The notes under the pieces are model-generated. The model did not search any database. It was not told the origin of the DNA and saw only the letters and a list, made by a program, of their open reading frames with translations. 64,000 nt of DNA from Oscillospiraceae bacterium (GTDB lineage Bacteria; Bacillota; Clostridia; Oscillospirales; Ruminococcaceae). The first letter of the stretch is position 1. Every line of letters starts with the position of its first letter. Location: NCBI GenBank assembly GCA_017472735.1, contig JAFUOD010000006.1, forward strand, positions 62,001 through 126,000, in the 5' to 3' direction. Position numbers and translations under genes: made by a program. Below are positions 1 to 7,611 of this stretch, one piece after another.

Positions 1-224
1 AGTTCCCGATCCTCTGCCGCAAAGATTTGGGATACTACGAGCTTTTAAATTCACAAACCATGAAGCTTTCGAACAGACTTGATGATTTTAACCTTGATTT
101 TGTAACGCTTTATTTCACCACAGAATCTCCCGAGGAAGCACAAAGAGTACTTTTAAGCTATGCAAACCGCGAGACGCCCAAGGGTGAATATACCAAGGGG
201 CTGTATTATAGAGGGATTGAATAG
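1..224 (+). CDS. U32 family peptidase, C-terminal end only
   Basis: An open frame runs in from the left edge (frame of base 3) and stops with TAG at 222-224, so only about 73 C-terminal residues are visible. The reading FPILCRKDLGYYELLNSQTM, then an LDFVTLYFTTESPEEA stretch and the final KGLYYRGIE resemble the C-terminal region of long clostridial U32 peptidases (collagenase-like family), which often end in a 'LDFLTLYFT...TRGLYYRGV' block. The family acts on proteins or, in some members, on RNA-modification cofactors; nothing here separates these. The catalytic part lies outside the window, so the family call rests on a short tail only. Confidence 0.6.
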   Translation, partial: FPILCRKDLGYYELLNSQTMKLSNRLDDFNLDFVTLYFTTESPEEAQRVLLSYANRETPKGEYTKGLYYRGIE

Positions 225-231
225 CAACTAT

Positions 232-327
232 TTATATCGTGCGCCTATCGGCGGGGTAGCTTTGTTTAAAGGTATCGCTCCGCGATGCTATTTCAACCCC
301 ACCCCTTGCCCCTCCCCAAGGAGGGGA
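232..327. repeat. Intergenic repeat fragment (AAAGGTATCGC family)
   Basis: Non-coding gap between the U32 peptidase and dut. It contains TTTAAAGGTATCGC followed by a short inverted complement GCGATGCTATTTCAACC, then a small hairpin CCCCTCC-CCAA-GGAGGGG. The same AAAGGTATCGC...GCGAT unit recurs near 54.79 kb, 57.55 kb and 62.57 kb, so this is a dispersed repeat and not a gene. Confidence 0.7.
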
Positions 328-346
328 ATTAAAAAAGGAGACCACC

Positions 347-787
347 ATGACACTTAAAATAAAAAAGCTGAAACCAAACGCAATAATCCCTAAGCGTGAA
401 ACACAAGGTGCTGCAGGGCTCGACCTGCACGCCTGCTTGGAATCGCCCGTTACCATAGAAGTTGGTGAGATCTTCACCGTGCCCACAGGCATTGCCCTCT
501 CGCCCGAGCGTGAAGACATTGTAATGTTTGTAATCATTCGCTCGTCTTTGGGCAGAAAGCACGGCTTAACGCTTGCAAATTCCGTCGGCGTAATAGATTC
601 GGACTACCGAGGCGAAATTTTAGTGCCCATTATTAACCACGGCGATAAGCCTTATACCCTTGCGCCCGATGAACGCTTTGCCCAGCTTGTTATTACTCCG
701 GTTATTTTCCCCGAGGTTTGCGAGACGCACGATCTTGACCGAACCGAGAGAGGTGAATCGGGCTTCGGCTCGACGGGCAAGCTTTAA
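347..787 (+). CDS. dut: dUTP diphosphatase (dUTPase)
   Basis: Trimeric dUTPase hydrolysing dUTP to dUMP and pyrophosphate; it keeps uracil out of DNA and supplies dUMP for thymidylate synthesis. All five family motifs are visible in order in the 146-residue product: AGLDLHA (motif 1), RSSLGRKHG (2), NSVGVIDSDYRGEI with the catalytic Asp (3), RFAQLVI (4) and the C-terminal P-loop-like RGESGFGSTG (5). The length is normal for a homotrimeric enzyme. The ATG lies 7 bases after AAGGAG. The gene converges on the AGCS symporter gene, whose frame runs 86 bases into the dut 3' end on the other strand. Confidence 0.95.
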   Translation: MTLKIKKLKPNAIIPKRETQGAAGLDLHACLESPVTIEVGEIFTVPTGIALSPEREDIVMFVIIRSSLGRKHGLTLANSVGVIDSDYRGEILVPIINHGDKPYTLAPDERFAQLVITPVIFPEVCETHDLDRTERGESGFGSTGKL

Positions 788-2063
788 TAATCTCGTTTGA
801 TAAAAGCAAAAGCGCTGTCATGCAGGGCAAAACCATAAGCCCGTTAAAAATATCGCTAAGGGTAAAAACTGCTTCAAGGCTCATTAAGCACCCTATAAGT
901 GATGAAAATATGTATATAATATTATAAACCCACATAAATTTGCCGTGGGTGAGGTATTGAGCGCTCATTTTGCCAATTTGCGACCACCCGATTGCCGTTG
1001 CAATGGCAAACCCCGCAACCGATAAGCTAACGGCGACGCAGGATCCCTCGCCGAAAACGGATTTTACAGCGTGTGAGACCAGCTCGGCGCCGTCAAGGCC
1101 TGAGGCGAGCGAATTTGACGACAAAATTGCAAGCGCTGTTAGGGTGCAAATAACAAAGGTATCCACCACTACCTCGAACATGTTAAGCAGCCCCTGCTCG
1201 TGAGGGGTGACGTTTTCTGCCTGCGCGTGAACAGCTGCAGTCGTGCCAAGGCCTGCCTCGTTTGAAAAAACTCCTCGCTTAAAGCCAACGCTTATTGCCT
1301 GCTTAACGCTAAAACCAACCGTTCCGCCGATGACAGGCTTTAACCCGAATGCCGAGGATATTATCTTGCTGAAAACGGCAGGCAGGCTTTTAAAGTTTGC
1401 AACGATAACACCAAGCGTTAAGGCGGTAAAGCCGATTGCCAAAACAGGCAAAAGGTAGGTTGAAATTTTTCCTGCTGTTCTGCTGCCGCCAAAAATGCAT
1501 ATTGCAATAACAACCGAACATATAACAGCACTTACCCAAGGGCTTATGCTTAACCCCGACTTAAGCGACACCGCAAACGAATTTGTCTGCGCCATTGAGC
1601 CCATTCCAAACGATGCCAAAACCCCAAGTGCCGCATAAATATAAGATAATTTTTCAGCGCCCAAGCCATCTAACAAAGCATACATCATGCCGCCTTTATA
1701 GCCGTTTTGAGTTTTTCGGCGGTATTTTATGCTTAACACGCCCTCGGCATAAGCAACCGCCATGCCGAAAAATGCCGAAACCCACAGCCAGAAAACCGCA
1801 CCTGCGCCGCCAAGGGTGATTGCTGTTGCCACGCCTATAACCGAGCCTGTGCCAACCGTTGCCGAAAGCGAGGTAGCAACAGCCGAAAGCGCCGAGCCCT
1901 CGCCGTTTTTAAACTGAGAGATAACCGTTCGTGCGGTTTCTTTAAACATTGAGATCTGCGGCAGCTTTAACCTTGCCGTAAAATATAATCCTGCAATAAC
2001 AATTAATGCAACCGTGGGCATTCCCCACACAATATCGCTTATGCGATTTAAAAATTCCGACAC
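702..2063 (-). CDS. Sodium:alanine symporter family (AGCS) transporter
   Basis: Polytopic inner-membrane carrier of the alanine/glycine:cation symporter family, importing a small amino acid with Na+. The 453-residue product has about ten hydrophobic segments and the family signature GTGSVIGVATAITLGG near residue 70, plus FKRGVFSNEAGLGTTAAVHA (second AGCS signature). The start is GTG at 2063, with a G-rich weak SD just upstream. After the last membrane segment (LMVLPCMTALLLLSNEIIKA) the frame continues into the antisense strand of dut and ends with a basic tail SRFGQDRASRKPRGK that does not look like the family, suggesting the original stop was lost or that the two genes were brought together secondarily. 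Substrate (alanine, glycine or glutamine) cannot be told. Confidence 0.9.
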   Translation of the reverse strand: MSEFLNRISDIVWGMPTVALIVIAGLYFTARLKLPQISMFKETARTVISQFKNGEGSALSAVATSLSATVGTGSVIGVATAITLGGAGAVFWLWVSAFFGMAVAYAEGVLSIKYRRKTQNGYKGGMMYALLDGLGAEKLSYIYAALGVLASFGMGSMAQTNSFAVSLKSGLSISPWVSAVICSVVIAICIFGGSRTAGKISTYLLPVLAIGFTALTLGVIVANFKSLPAVFSKIISSAFGLKPVIGGTVGFSVKQAISVGFKRGVFSNEAGLGTTAAVHAQAENVTPHEQGLLNMFEVVVDTFVICTLTALAILSSNSLASGLDGAELVSHAVKSVFGEGSCVAVSLSVAGFAIATAIGWSQIGKMSAQYLTHGKFMWVYNIIYIFSSLIGCLMSLEAVFTLSDIFNGLMVLPCMTALLLLSNEIIKACPSSRSPIHLSRFGQDRASRKPRGK

Positions 2064-2093
2064 TATTAACCCACCCCCGAAAGGACATTTGCA

Positions 2094-2534
2094 ATGCGAA
2101 AATTCACACCAAAGCTTGCGGCACTTTTAACGCTGAGAATAAGCGTTTTAATTCTGACCGTTGCCGCCACTGTTTTAATTTATGTCTATTTGTCCCCATT
2201 TAAAACTGTTATGTATATACTCATCGCTTTATTCTGGGCGGTGGCACTTGCCTTTGTTTTAATTCTTTTGCCTGCTTATTTCCGCAGAACAGTCATGTAC
2301 CTCTCGCCGACCGAATTAAGTTTGCACACAGGTATGATCTTTTTAACGCGCGAACATATGCGTGTTTCGGCAGTGCAGTATATATCAATGATAACCCTGC
2401 CGTTTTCGAGCATAACGGGCTTTAACTTTTTGGCTGTTCACGGTTTGGGAGGCACGATGATCCTGCCCTTTCTTTCAAGCGAAGACGCGTTGACGCTTGC
2501 CGATTCGCTTCAGCTTGAAATTCAAAAGAGATAG
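2094..2534 (+). CDS. bPH2 (DUF304) membrane protein, YdbS-like
   Basis: 146-residue protein with two N-terminal membrane segments (about residues 15-35 and 40-62) followed by one bacterial PH-like domain containing LSLHTGMIFLTREHMRVSAVQYISMI. In Bacillus, ydbS and ydbT encode paired membrane bPH2 proteins, and this gene is directly followed by a long bPH2 protein, so the two probably form a complex. The biochemical role is not established; a link to secretion or antimicrobial-peptide tolerance has been proposed for Bacillus homologues. SD AAAGGA lies 8 bases before the ATG. It is divergent from the AGCS gene, with only 30 bases between them. Confidence 0.75.
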   Translation: MRKFTPKLAALLTLRISVLILTVAATVLIYVYLSPFKTVMYILIALFWAVALAFVLILLPAYFRRTVMYLSPTELSLHTGMIFLTREHMRVSAVQYISMITLPFSSITGFNFLAVHGLGGTMILPFLSSEDALTLADSLQLEIQKR

Positions 2535-2570
2535 ATCTTCACTTAAAAACTCAGAAAGGAGGCGCCGTGC

Positions 2571-4055
2571 ATGAGAAAGGATTCAAAAAACAGCCGTCAG
2601 CACGCAATTAAGCTTTTTTCATATACCACACGATATTTCTGGCTTTTGCTTATCCCTCTTGCCAGAAGTCTGCATTCAATTTTGCTCGACGTTAACGCAT
2701 GGGCGACCTGGATAGAGGGTGCTTGGTTAGATCTTGTGGTTCTGGGCGCGATCTTTGGCTTTGCGTGGCTAAGGTGGATCAGCATTTATTATTCGTTCAA
2801 CGACGAAAAGATCATTGTAACAAAAGGCATTGTTGCCGAGAACGAAACCACCGTTTTATACTCAGAAATTTCTACTTTAAGTATAACTCAAAACTTTTTA
2901 TACAGATTGTTCGGCGCTTGCACCGTTAAAATAGGCACAAACTCGGGCTTTATGGATAACGCTGACGTTACCATTGTAATGACCAAGTCAAATGCCGACA
3001 GGCTTTATGCCTGCTTAAAAAACTCAAAGGTAAAAAGCCTGCTTTATTCAGTTTCTCCCAACAAGGTCAGGCTGTGGGTGTTCTCGCTTTTGTTTTCGTC
3101 CACGCTTTCGGGCGCTGTGCTTGCAATTGCCTTGCTGCTTGAGACCTCGCAGATGATAGACCGAGAAATTGAAGCCCGCCTGATTTTAGACACCTTAACC
3201 GAGGCTGCAAACCGTTTTGGTCAGTTTGTGCCCCCCATTGCGGCAGGCTTTGCAATTGTAATTTCGGTTGCGTGGGCTATATCGTTTATAACAAATATTT
3301 TTTCTTTCTGGGACCATGTTATAACCAAAAGCCGGGATTCGATTTACACACGCAGCGGATTATTCATCAAAAACCGCAACATTATTGCGCTTGATAAGAT
3401 CAACTGCTTAGAGCTTAGGCAAAACCTTGGCGCACGCCTTTTCGGAGTATCGACGCTTAACGTTCATGCCTGCGGTTTCGGCACAAAAAGCCGCAGCGAA
3501 TCGAGCGTTTTGCTGCCTATTACAACAAAAAAAGAAATAAGAGGCACCCTGCAGGAGATCTTCCCCGAATATCCCAAGCCTAAAATAACTCTTAAGACCG
3601 ATTTTAAAAGCTATACGGGATTTTATTTTTGGCCTATTGTCTGGGCGCTTATTCCTCCTGCGGCGCTGTGGCTTATGTATTACCTCCTGCCAACGTGGTA
3701 TACCGTTGCCGAGCCTGCGGTTTTTATTGCCGAGATACCGGCAATTTGGCTTGCAATCGTTAAAACCTATTCAATGTTTGCAACGGGCATTGGCTTTAAT
3801 GAGGGTTATTTGACCGTGAGCTGCTCAAGGCTGTTTACTTTACGCACGGTTATTGCCCCAAAGGAGAAAATTGCAAAGATAGTTATAAGGCAGTCGCCTT
3901 TTCAAAGGCTTAAGGGCACTTGCTCGGTGAGGGTGTACACCGCCTCGGACTTTAAGACCTCGCATTATGTTTATGGCTTAAGGTTGGACAGAACGCTTCA
4001 TCTGTTCGATAAAAACGGTTATGACCTTTATTTTACCGAAAATCCGCAGGGGTAA
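2571..4055 (+). CDS. bPH2 (DUF304) membrane protein, YdbT-like
   Basis: 494-residue membrane protein with three bPH2-type domains, each following a pair of hydrophobic segments. The first domain begins at about residue 75 (SFNDEKIIVTKGIVAENETT), the second at about 255 (TRSGLFIKNRNIIALDKINC) and the third at about 415 (VSCSRLFTLRTVIAPKEKIA). This arrangement is that of YdbT. It sits 36 bases after the YdbS-like gene with its own AGGAGG SD, which supports a two-gene operon. An in-frame GTG at 2567 is out of register, so the ATG at 2571 was kept. Function unknown beyond membrane location. Confidence 0.8.
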   Translation: MRKDSKNSRQHAIKLFSYTTRYFWLLLIPLARSLHSILLDVNAWATWIEGAWLDLVVLGAIFGFAWLRWISIYYSFNDEKIIVTKGIVAENETTVLYSEISTLSITQNFLYRLFGACTVKIGTNSGFMDNADVTIVMTKSNADRLYACLKNSKVKSLLYSVSPNKVRLWVFSLLFSSTLSGAVLAIALLLETSQMIDREIEARLILDTLTEAANRFGQFVPPIAAGFAIVISVAWAISFITNIFSFWDHVITKSRDSIYTRSGLFIKNRNIIALDKINCLELRQNLGARLFGVSTLNVHACGFGTKSRSESSVLLPITTKKEIRGTLQEIFPEYPKPKITLKTDFKSYTGFYFWPIVWALIPPAALWLMYYLLPTWYTVAEPAVFIAEIPAIWLAIVKTYSMFATGIGFNEGYLTVSCSRLFTLRTVIAPKEKIAKIVIRQSPFQRLKGTCSVRVYTASDFKTSHYVYGLRLDRTLHLFDKNGYDLYFTENPQG

Positions 4056-4083
4056 AAATTTTTAAAAATTTTTTAAAAACCTA

Positions 4084-4112
4084 TTGACAAACTCCGAAAT
4101 ATCGCTTATAAT
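4084..4112 (+). promoter_or_regulatory. Consensus sigma-A promoter for the tRNA pair
   Basis: TTGACA at 4084-4089, a 17-base spacer, and TATAAT at 4107-4112: a perfect consensus promoter 35 bases before tRNA-Met, as expected for a stable-RNA transcript. Confidence 0.9.
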
Positions 4113-4147
4113 AATCAAGCGTTCTGTAATGAACGCTGTTCGGAGAT

Positions 4148-4224
4148 GGCTGTATAGCTCAGCTGGCTAGAGCATTCGGTTCATACCCGAAGTGTCACTG
4201 GTTCAAATCCAGTTACAGCCACCA
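4148..4224 (+). tRNA. tRNA-Met (CAT)
   Basis: Full cloverleaf: acceptor GGCTGTA pairs with TACAGCC, the anticodon stem TTCGG/CCGAA holds anticodon CAT at 4182-4184, the T arm has GGTTCAAATCC, and CCA is encoded (4222-4224). The first pair is G-C, so it is not the initiator type, whose first pair is a mismatch. A tRNA-Ile2 modified by TilS also reads CAT and cannot be fully excluded from sequence alone. Confidence 0.93.
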
Positions 4225-4228
4225 ACAC

Positions 4229-4303
4229 GGCCCGTTGGTCAAGCGGCTAAGACACCGCCCTTTCACGGCGGAAACATGAGTTCGATTCTCGTACGGGTCA
4301 CCA
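4229..4303 (+). tRNA. tRNA-Glu (TTC)
   Basis: Acceptor GGCCCGT pairs with ACGGGTC (one G-T pair), anticodon stem CCGCC/GGCGG encloses a loop with TTC at 4262-4264, the T arm has GTTCGATTC, and the CCA end is encoded. It lies 4 bases after tRNA-Met, so both are cut from one transcript. Confidence 0.95.
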
Positions 4304-4307
4304 AAAA

Positions 4308-4343
4308 CCGACAAGTCACAACGACTTGTCGGTTTTTCTTTTT
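4308..4343 (+). terminator. Rho-independent terminator of the tRNA operon
   Basis: Stem CCGACAAGT / ACTTGTCGG with loop CACAACG, followed by TTTTTCTTTTT. It lies directly after the tRNA-Glu CCA end. Confidence 0.95.
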
Positions 4344-4448
4344 ACCTATTCACTTTTTATTCTTCACTTAATGCCCTGCCGATTTTTAAGGTAATAAGTA
4401 ATATTGAACAGTAAACAAGTATAATTCCTTTATAGCGTATATGTTTTA

Positions 4449-4483
4449 AAAGCCGAGAGCGACCAAACGGTCACTCTCGGCTT
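4449..4483 (-). terminator. Terminator of the polysaccharide deacetylase gene
   Basis: Long stem AAGCCGAGAG ... CTCTCGGCTT just after the minus-strand stop codon; on the minus strand it is followed by TTTTAAAA. A T run also follows on the plus strand, so it may act in both directions. The 100 bases between this and the tRNA terminator show nothing recognisable. Confidence 0.75.
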
Positions 4484-4488
4484 GCTTT

Positions 4489-5325
4489 TTAGTATTTAAC
4501 TGTTTCGCCCGGCTTAACGCTTATCACCTTGTCGCCCCAAACCTCAAGCCAAATTTCCTTGGCTGTGGGGTTATAAACCATTCTGGTGTCGGGTGCTGTC
4601 GACCATTCAAGCTTTTCGTAAGCTAAACAATACTCGCAGATCTCAATGTTTGTAGCGTGCCAAACATCATTGCACTTGCCCATAAATTCACAAAGCTCTT
4701 CAATAACGTGCCAGTTCTTATTGTTTCTGAACTCGGCAGTGTGGCCCCAAACATAAAACATCTTAGCCTCTCTGGGATCCATCTCCTTAAAGCTCTTTGC
4801 AAGCTCCATAAGGTTGGGCACGTCGTGGTGGCAGGTTGCCTTTAAGCTAAGCCAGCCATCGCCCGAGGGTATGGTGAAATTCGGATCGCACCAAACAGTT
4901 CTGCAATATTTAATGCCGCAGTGCTTAAGCGCATGAATAGCTGTTTCATTCCAGCCGCCGTAAGGATATGCAGCGCCTCTTACAACGCAGTTATAGTCGC
5001 GTTCTAAGTTTGCTTTATCAAGTGAAATTTCAAGATAAAGCTCGGGCTCGGTAATCTTTGTGAAATCACGGTGAACATAGCCATGAACCGCAACCTCTAC
5101 CCCAAATTTGTTATAAGCCTCAACAGCCTGCTTATATGTAAGTCTGGGCCATCTTTCGCCCGGGTCTTCGTTCTCGCCGCAATAAAGGCCCGAGCTGACG
5201 TTGAATGTGCCTTTTATGCCGTTTGCCTGCATTATCTCCATAAGTCTAATGTCGTCAACAAGGTTGTCGTCATAGCTTAAGGTGAAAGCCTTTTTTAATC
5301 CGTTCGGAAAACGCATTTTTAACAT
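4489..5325 (-). CDS. Polysaccharide deacetylase family protein (CE4/NodB domain)
   Basis: 278-residue cytoplasm-type protein with a NodB homology domain. Family motifs: TLSYDD near residue 15 (the TFDD metal and base motif, here SYDD), HGYVH near residue 100 (metal-binding H-x3-H) and AAYPYGGWNE near residue 140 (RxPY motif region). Such enzymes remove N- or O-acetyl groups from chitin-type oligomers, peptidoglycan or xylan. No signal peptide is visible, so it may act on imported oligosaccharides. A strong GGAGG SD lies 8 bases before the ATG. It is transcribed alone. Substrate unknown; the xylanase fragment at 24 kb hints at plant-polymer use, but this is weak context. Confidence 0.8.
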   Translation of the reverse strand: MLKMRFPNGLKKAFTLSYDDNLVDDIRLMEIMQANGIKGTFNVSSGLYCGENEDPGERWPRLTYKQAVEAYNKFGVEVAVHGYVHRDFTKITEPELYLEISLDKANLERDYNCVVRGAAYPYGGWNETAIHALKHCGIKYCRTVWCDPNFTIPSGDGWLSLKATCHHDVPNLMELAKSFKEMDPREAKMFYVWGHTAEFRNNKNWHVIEELCEFMGKCNDVWHATNIEICEYCLAYEKLEWSTAPDTRMVYNPTAKEIWLEVWGDKVISVKPGETVKY

Positions 5326-5359
5326 GATTTTTACCTCCGTGTTTTAAAATATAGTTTCT

Positions 5360-5500
5360 TTAGGGGCGCCGTCAGGCAGGCGCGCCGAGCGCAAGCGAGG
5401 CTGTGCCGGACGGGTGGCGCCCACCATGCGCCGGTCCTCGCACCGCCCTCCCTTCGGTCGGGCGGGCTCGGCATTCGGCGCCCGACGGGCACCGAAACCA
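5360..5500. repeat. GC-rich intergenic repeat
   Basis: GC-rich stretch between the deacetylase and tatD start regions, with overlapping inverted complements such as CGCCCGA/TCGGGCG and GGCGCC, and a CTCGGCATTCGGCGCC block resembling the CTCGGCAC repeat family of this window. Frames through it give only low-complexity Arg/Pro/Ala translations and no SD, so I see no gene. Confidence 0.6.
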
Positions 5501-5510
5501 TTGCATTTTA

Positions 5511-5538
5511 GCAAAAAATAAGTATAATACAAGTATAG
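5511..5538 (+). promoter_or_regulatory. Promoter of tatD
   Basis: TTGCAT at 5511-5516, 16-base spacer, TATAAT at 5533-5538, about 54 bases before the tatD ATG. Confidence 0.65.
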
Positions 5539-5591
5539 TTTACTTTCCCCTGTTTTTCAATGGGTTTTATAATTTTTTATCGGAGGATTTT

Positions 5592-6359
5592 ATGCTTTCA
5601 CACATTTTCGATTCACACTCGCACTACGATTCCTCGCAGTTCGACGGCATACGTTACACCCTGTTAGATGAAATGTTTAGCCAAGGTCTTGCAGGCATCA
5701 TTCACGCTTCGACCGATTACGGCTCTGCCATATTTGGCATTGAAACCGCCAAGAGATATGAGCGTTTTTACACATCAATCGGTATTCACCCCGAGGCTGC
5801 AAGCCGCACAAGCGATAGCGACCTTAAAAGCATATACCCTATTGTAAAAAAAGATAAGGTCGTAGCCGTGGGTGAGATCGGGCTTGACTATCATTACGAA
5901 GGATATGACCGAGAGCGCCAAATATATCTTTTTAAAGAGCAGATTAAGCTGGCACTTGATAACGACCTGCCGGTTATCGTCCACTCGCGCGAGGCAACGC
6001 TTGACACAATGGAGATTCTAAATCAGTTTAAGCCAAGGGGTGTTGTTCACTGCTTCTCGGGCTCGGCAGAAACCGCAAAAGAGGTTTTAGCCCTTGGCAT
6101 GTATATAGGCTTGACCGGTGTTGTAACCTTTAAAAACAACAAAAAAGCCAAAAGTGTGTTAGAGGTTTTGCCTGCCGACCGCTTTTTGCTTGAAACCGAC
6201 TGCCCTTATATGGCACCCGAACCTTTTAGAGGAAAAACCTGCATAAGCACAATGATTGAACACACAGCAAAGAAATCCGCCGAAATTATGGGACTTGACC
6301 CCTTGGAGCTTTTGAAGATTACCGAGCAGAATGCAAAAACTCTTTTTAATATAAAATAA
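5592..6359 (+). CDS. tatD: TatD family hydrolase/DNase
   Basis: 255-residue TIM-barrel metal-dependent hydrolase of the TatD family, active as a 3'-5' exonuclease in characterised members. Metal ligands are visible: DSHSH near the N-terminus, GEIGLDYH (Glu ligand), VIVHSREA (His ligand), VHCFSG, and LLETDCPYMAPEP near residue 205 with the catalytic Asp. The start is ATG 5592 behind CGGAGG (8 bases); the open frame extends upstream through the GC-rich repeat but has no ribosome site there. It is a single gene with its own promoter and terminator. Confidence 0.92.
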   Translation: MLSHIFDSHSHYDSSQFDGIRYTLLDEMFSQGLAGIIHASTDYGSAIFGIETAKRYERFYTSIGIHPEAASRTSDSDLKSIYPIVKKDKVVAVGEIGLDYHYEGYDRERQIYLFKEQIKLALDNDLPVIVHSREATLDTMEILNQFKPRGVVHCFSGSAETAKEVLALGMYIGLTGVVTFKNNKKAKSVLEVLPADRFLLETDCPYMAPEPFRGKTCISTMIEHTAKKSAEIMGLDPLELLKITEQNAKTLFNIK

Positions 6360-6373
6360 GTTTTTATAACATG

Positions 6374-6410
6374 AAAAAACCTCGAAGGCTTTTGGCTTTC
6401 GAGGTTTTTT
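6374..6410. terminator. Bidirectional terminator between tatD and serA
   Basis: AAAAAACCTCGAA ... TTCGAGGTTTTTT: a stem flanked by A and T runs, placed between the two convergent genes. Confidence 0.9.
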
Positions 6411-6450
6411 CGGGGAGGGTTGTTGTCAAACATATAAAAAGGTAAAAAAC

Positions 6451-7611
6451 TTAAAGAACACGAACCTTTGTTACACCGTCAATGTGTTCGATGGTAGCGC
6501 AAGATTCCTTAACGTCACCCGTAACGTCAAGCATGGTGTAAGCCCAATCCTTCTTAGATTTGGAAACAACGTTTTCAATGTTGCCGCCTGCTTCAGAAAC
6601 AATAGCAGTGATCTGGGTGAACATTGAAGGAACATTTTTGTGAATTACGCAGACCAAGTGGTCGGCGGTCTTGGCAAGCTCACAATCGGGAAGGTTTACA
6701 GAGTTGGTGATCTTGCCGTTTTCGATATAATCAATAAGCTCAATAGCTGCCATGTAAGCGCAGTTGTCTTCCGATTCGGGAGTGGATGCGCCAAGGTGAG
6801 GAATAGCAACAACGCCATCTACACCAATAACTTCATCGCTGGGGAAGTCGGTAACATAAGCTGCCGCCTTGCCGCTTTCGAGCGCTGCAATAATGTCAGC
6901 CGAATTAACAAGCTCGCCGCGTGCAAAGTTCAAAATTCTTACGCCGTCCTTCATTTTAGCCAAAGATTCAGCGTTAACTGTGTCCTTAGTATCCTTGTTA
7001 TAAGGCAGGTGAAGGGTGATATAATCAGCCTCGGCATAAATATCGGTAAGATTTTTAACGATCTTAACTCCGGGCTTAAGTCCCAAAGCTGCGTTTACAG
7101 AAAGGAAGGGGTCGTAACCCACAACGCTCATGCCCAACGAAAGAGCTGTGTTTGCAACCTTAACGCCGATTGCGCCAAGGCCGACAATACCCAAGGTCTT
7201 GCCCAAAATTTCGGGGCCTGCAAACTGAGATTTGCCCTTTTCAACCATCTTGCCAACTTCGGCACCGTTGCCCTTAAGGGTCTTTGCCCAGTCAATAGCA
7301 GCGGGAACCTTACGGGAAGCGAGGAGCAAGCCGGCAATTACAAGTTCCTTAACAGCGTTTGCGTTTGCACCGGGGGTGTTGAATACGCAGATACCCTCTT
7401 CCGAGCATCTTTCAACGGGAATGTTGTTAACGCCTGCACCTGCACGGGCGATTGCCAAAAGGTTATCGCCAAACTGCATATCAAGCATCGAAGCCGAGCG
7501 AACCATTATCGCATCGGGATTATCAATAGCGTCAGCAACGTTATAAGCTGCCTTGTCAAAATTATCGGTACCGATGGCAGCAATTTTATTTAAAGTTAAA
7601 ATATTATACAT
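6451..7611 (-). CDS. serA: D-3-phosphoglycerate dehydrogenase
   Basis: First step of serine synthesis: 3-phosphoglycerate + NAD+ to 3-phosphohydroxypyruvate. About 386 residues with the 2-hydroxyacid dehydrogenase layout: substrate domain, NAD-binding GLGAIG near residue 145, catalytic Arg in NFARGELV, Glu region and His in IPHLGAST, and a C-terminal ACT domain starting at about residue 315 (HLVCVIHKNVPSMFTQIT). This is the short type, without the ASB insert. The ATG at 7611 lies inside the last codons of serC (8-base overlap) behind GAGG, so the pair is translationally coupled. A TTG 12 bases upstream is the only longer option. No serB is present nearby. Confidence 0.95.
   Translation of the reverse strand: MYNILTLNKIAAIGTDNFDKAAYNVADAIDNPDAIMVRSASMLDMQFGDNLLAIARAGAGVNNIPVERCSEEGICVFNTPGANANAVKELVIAGLLLASRKVPAAIDWAKTLKGNGAEVGKMVEKGKSQFAGPEILGKTLGIVGLGAIGVKVANTALSLGMSVVGYDPFLSVNAALGLKPGVKIVKNLTDIYAEADYITLHLPYNKDTKDTVNAESLAKMKDGVRILNFARGELVNSADIIAALESGKAAAYVTDFPSDEVIGVDGVVAIPHLGASTPESEDNCAYMAAIELIDYIENGKITNSVNLPDCELAKTADHLVCVIHKNVPSMFTQITAIVSEAGGNIENVVSKSKKDWAYTMLDVTGDVKESCATIEHIDGVTKVRVL

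Noticed and set aside
5403..5591. Upstream extension of tatD
   Set aside because: Passes through a GC-rich repeat and lacks an SD; ATG 5592 has CGGAGG at the right distance and matches family length.
6640..7593. 317-codon open frame antisense to serA
   Set aside because: serA is intact with catalytic motifs and coupled to serC; the antisense frame has no SD and its translation resembles nothing.
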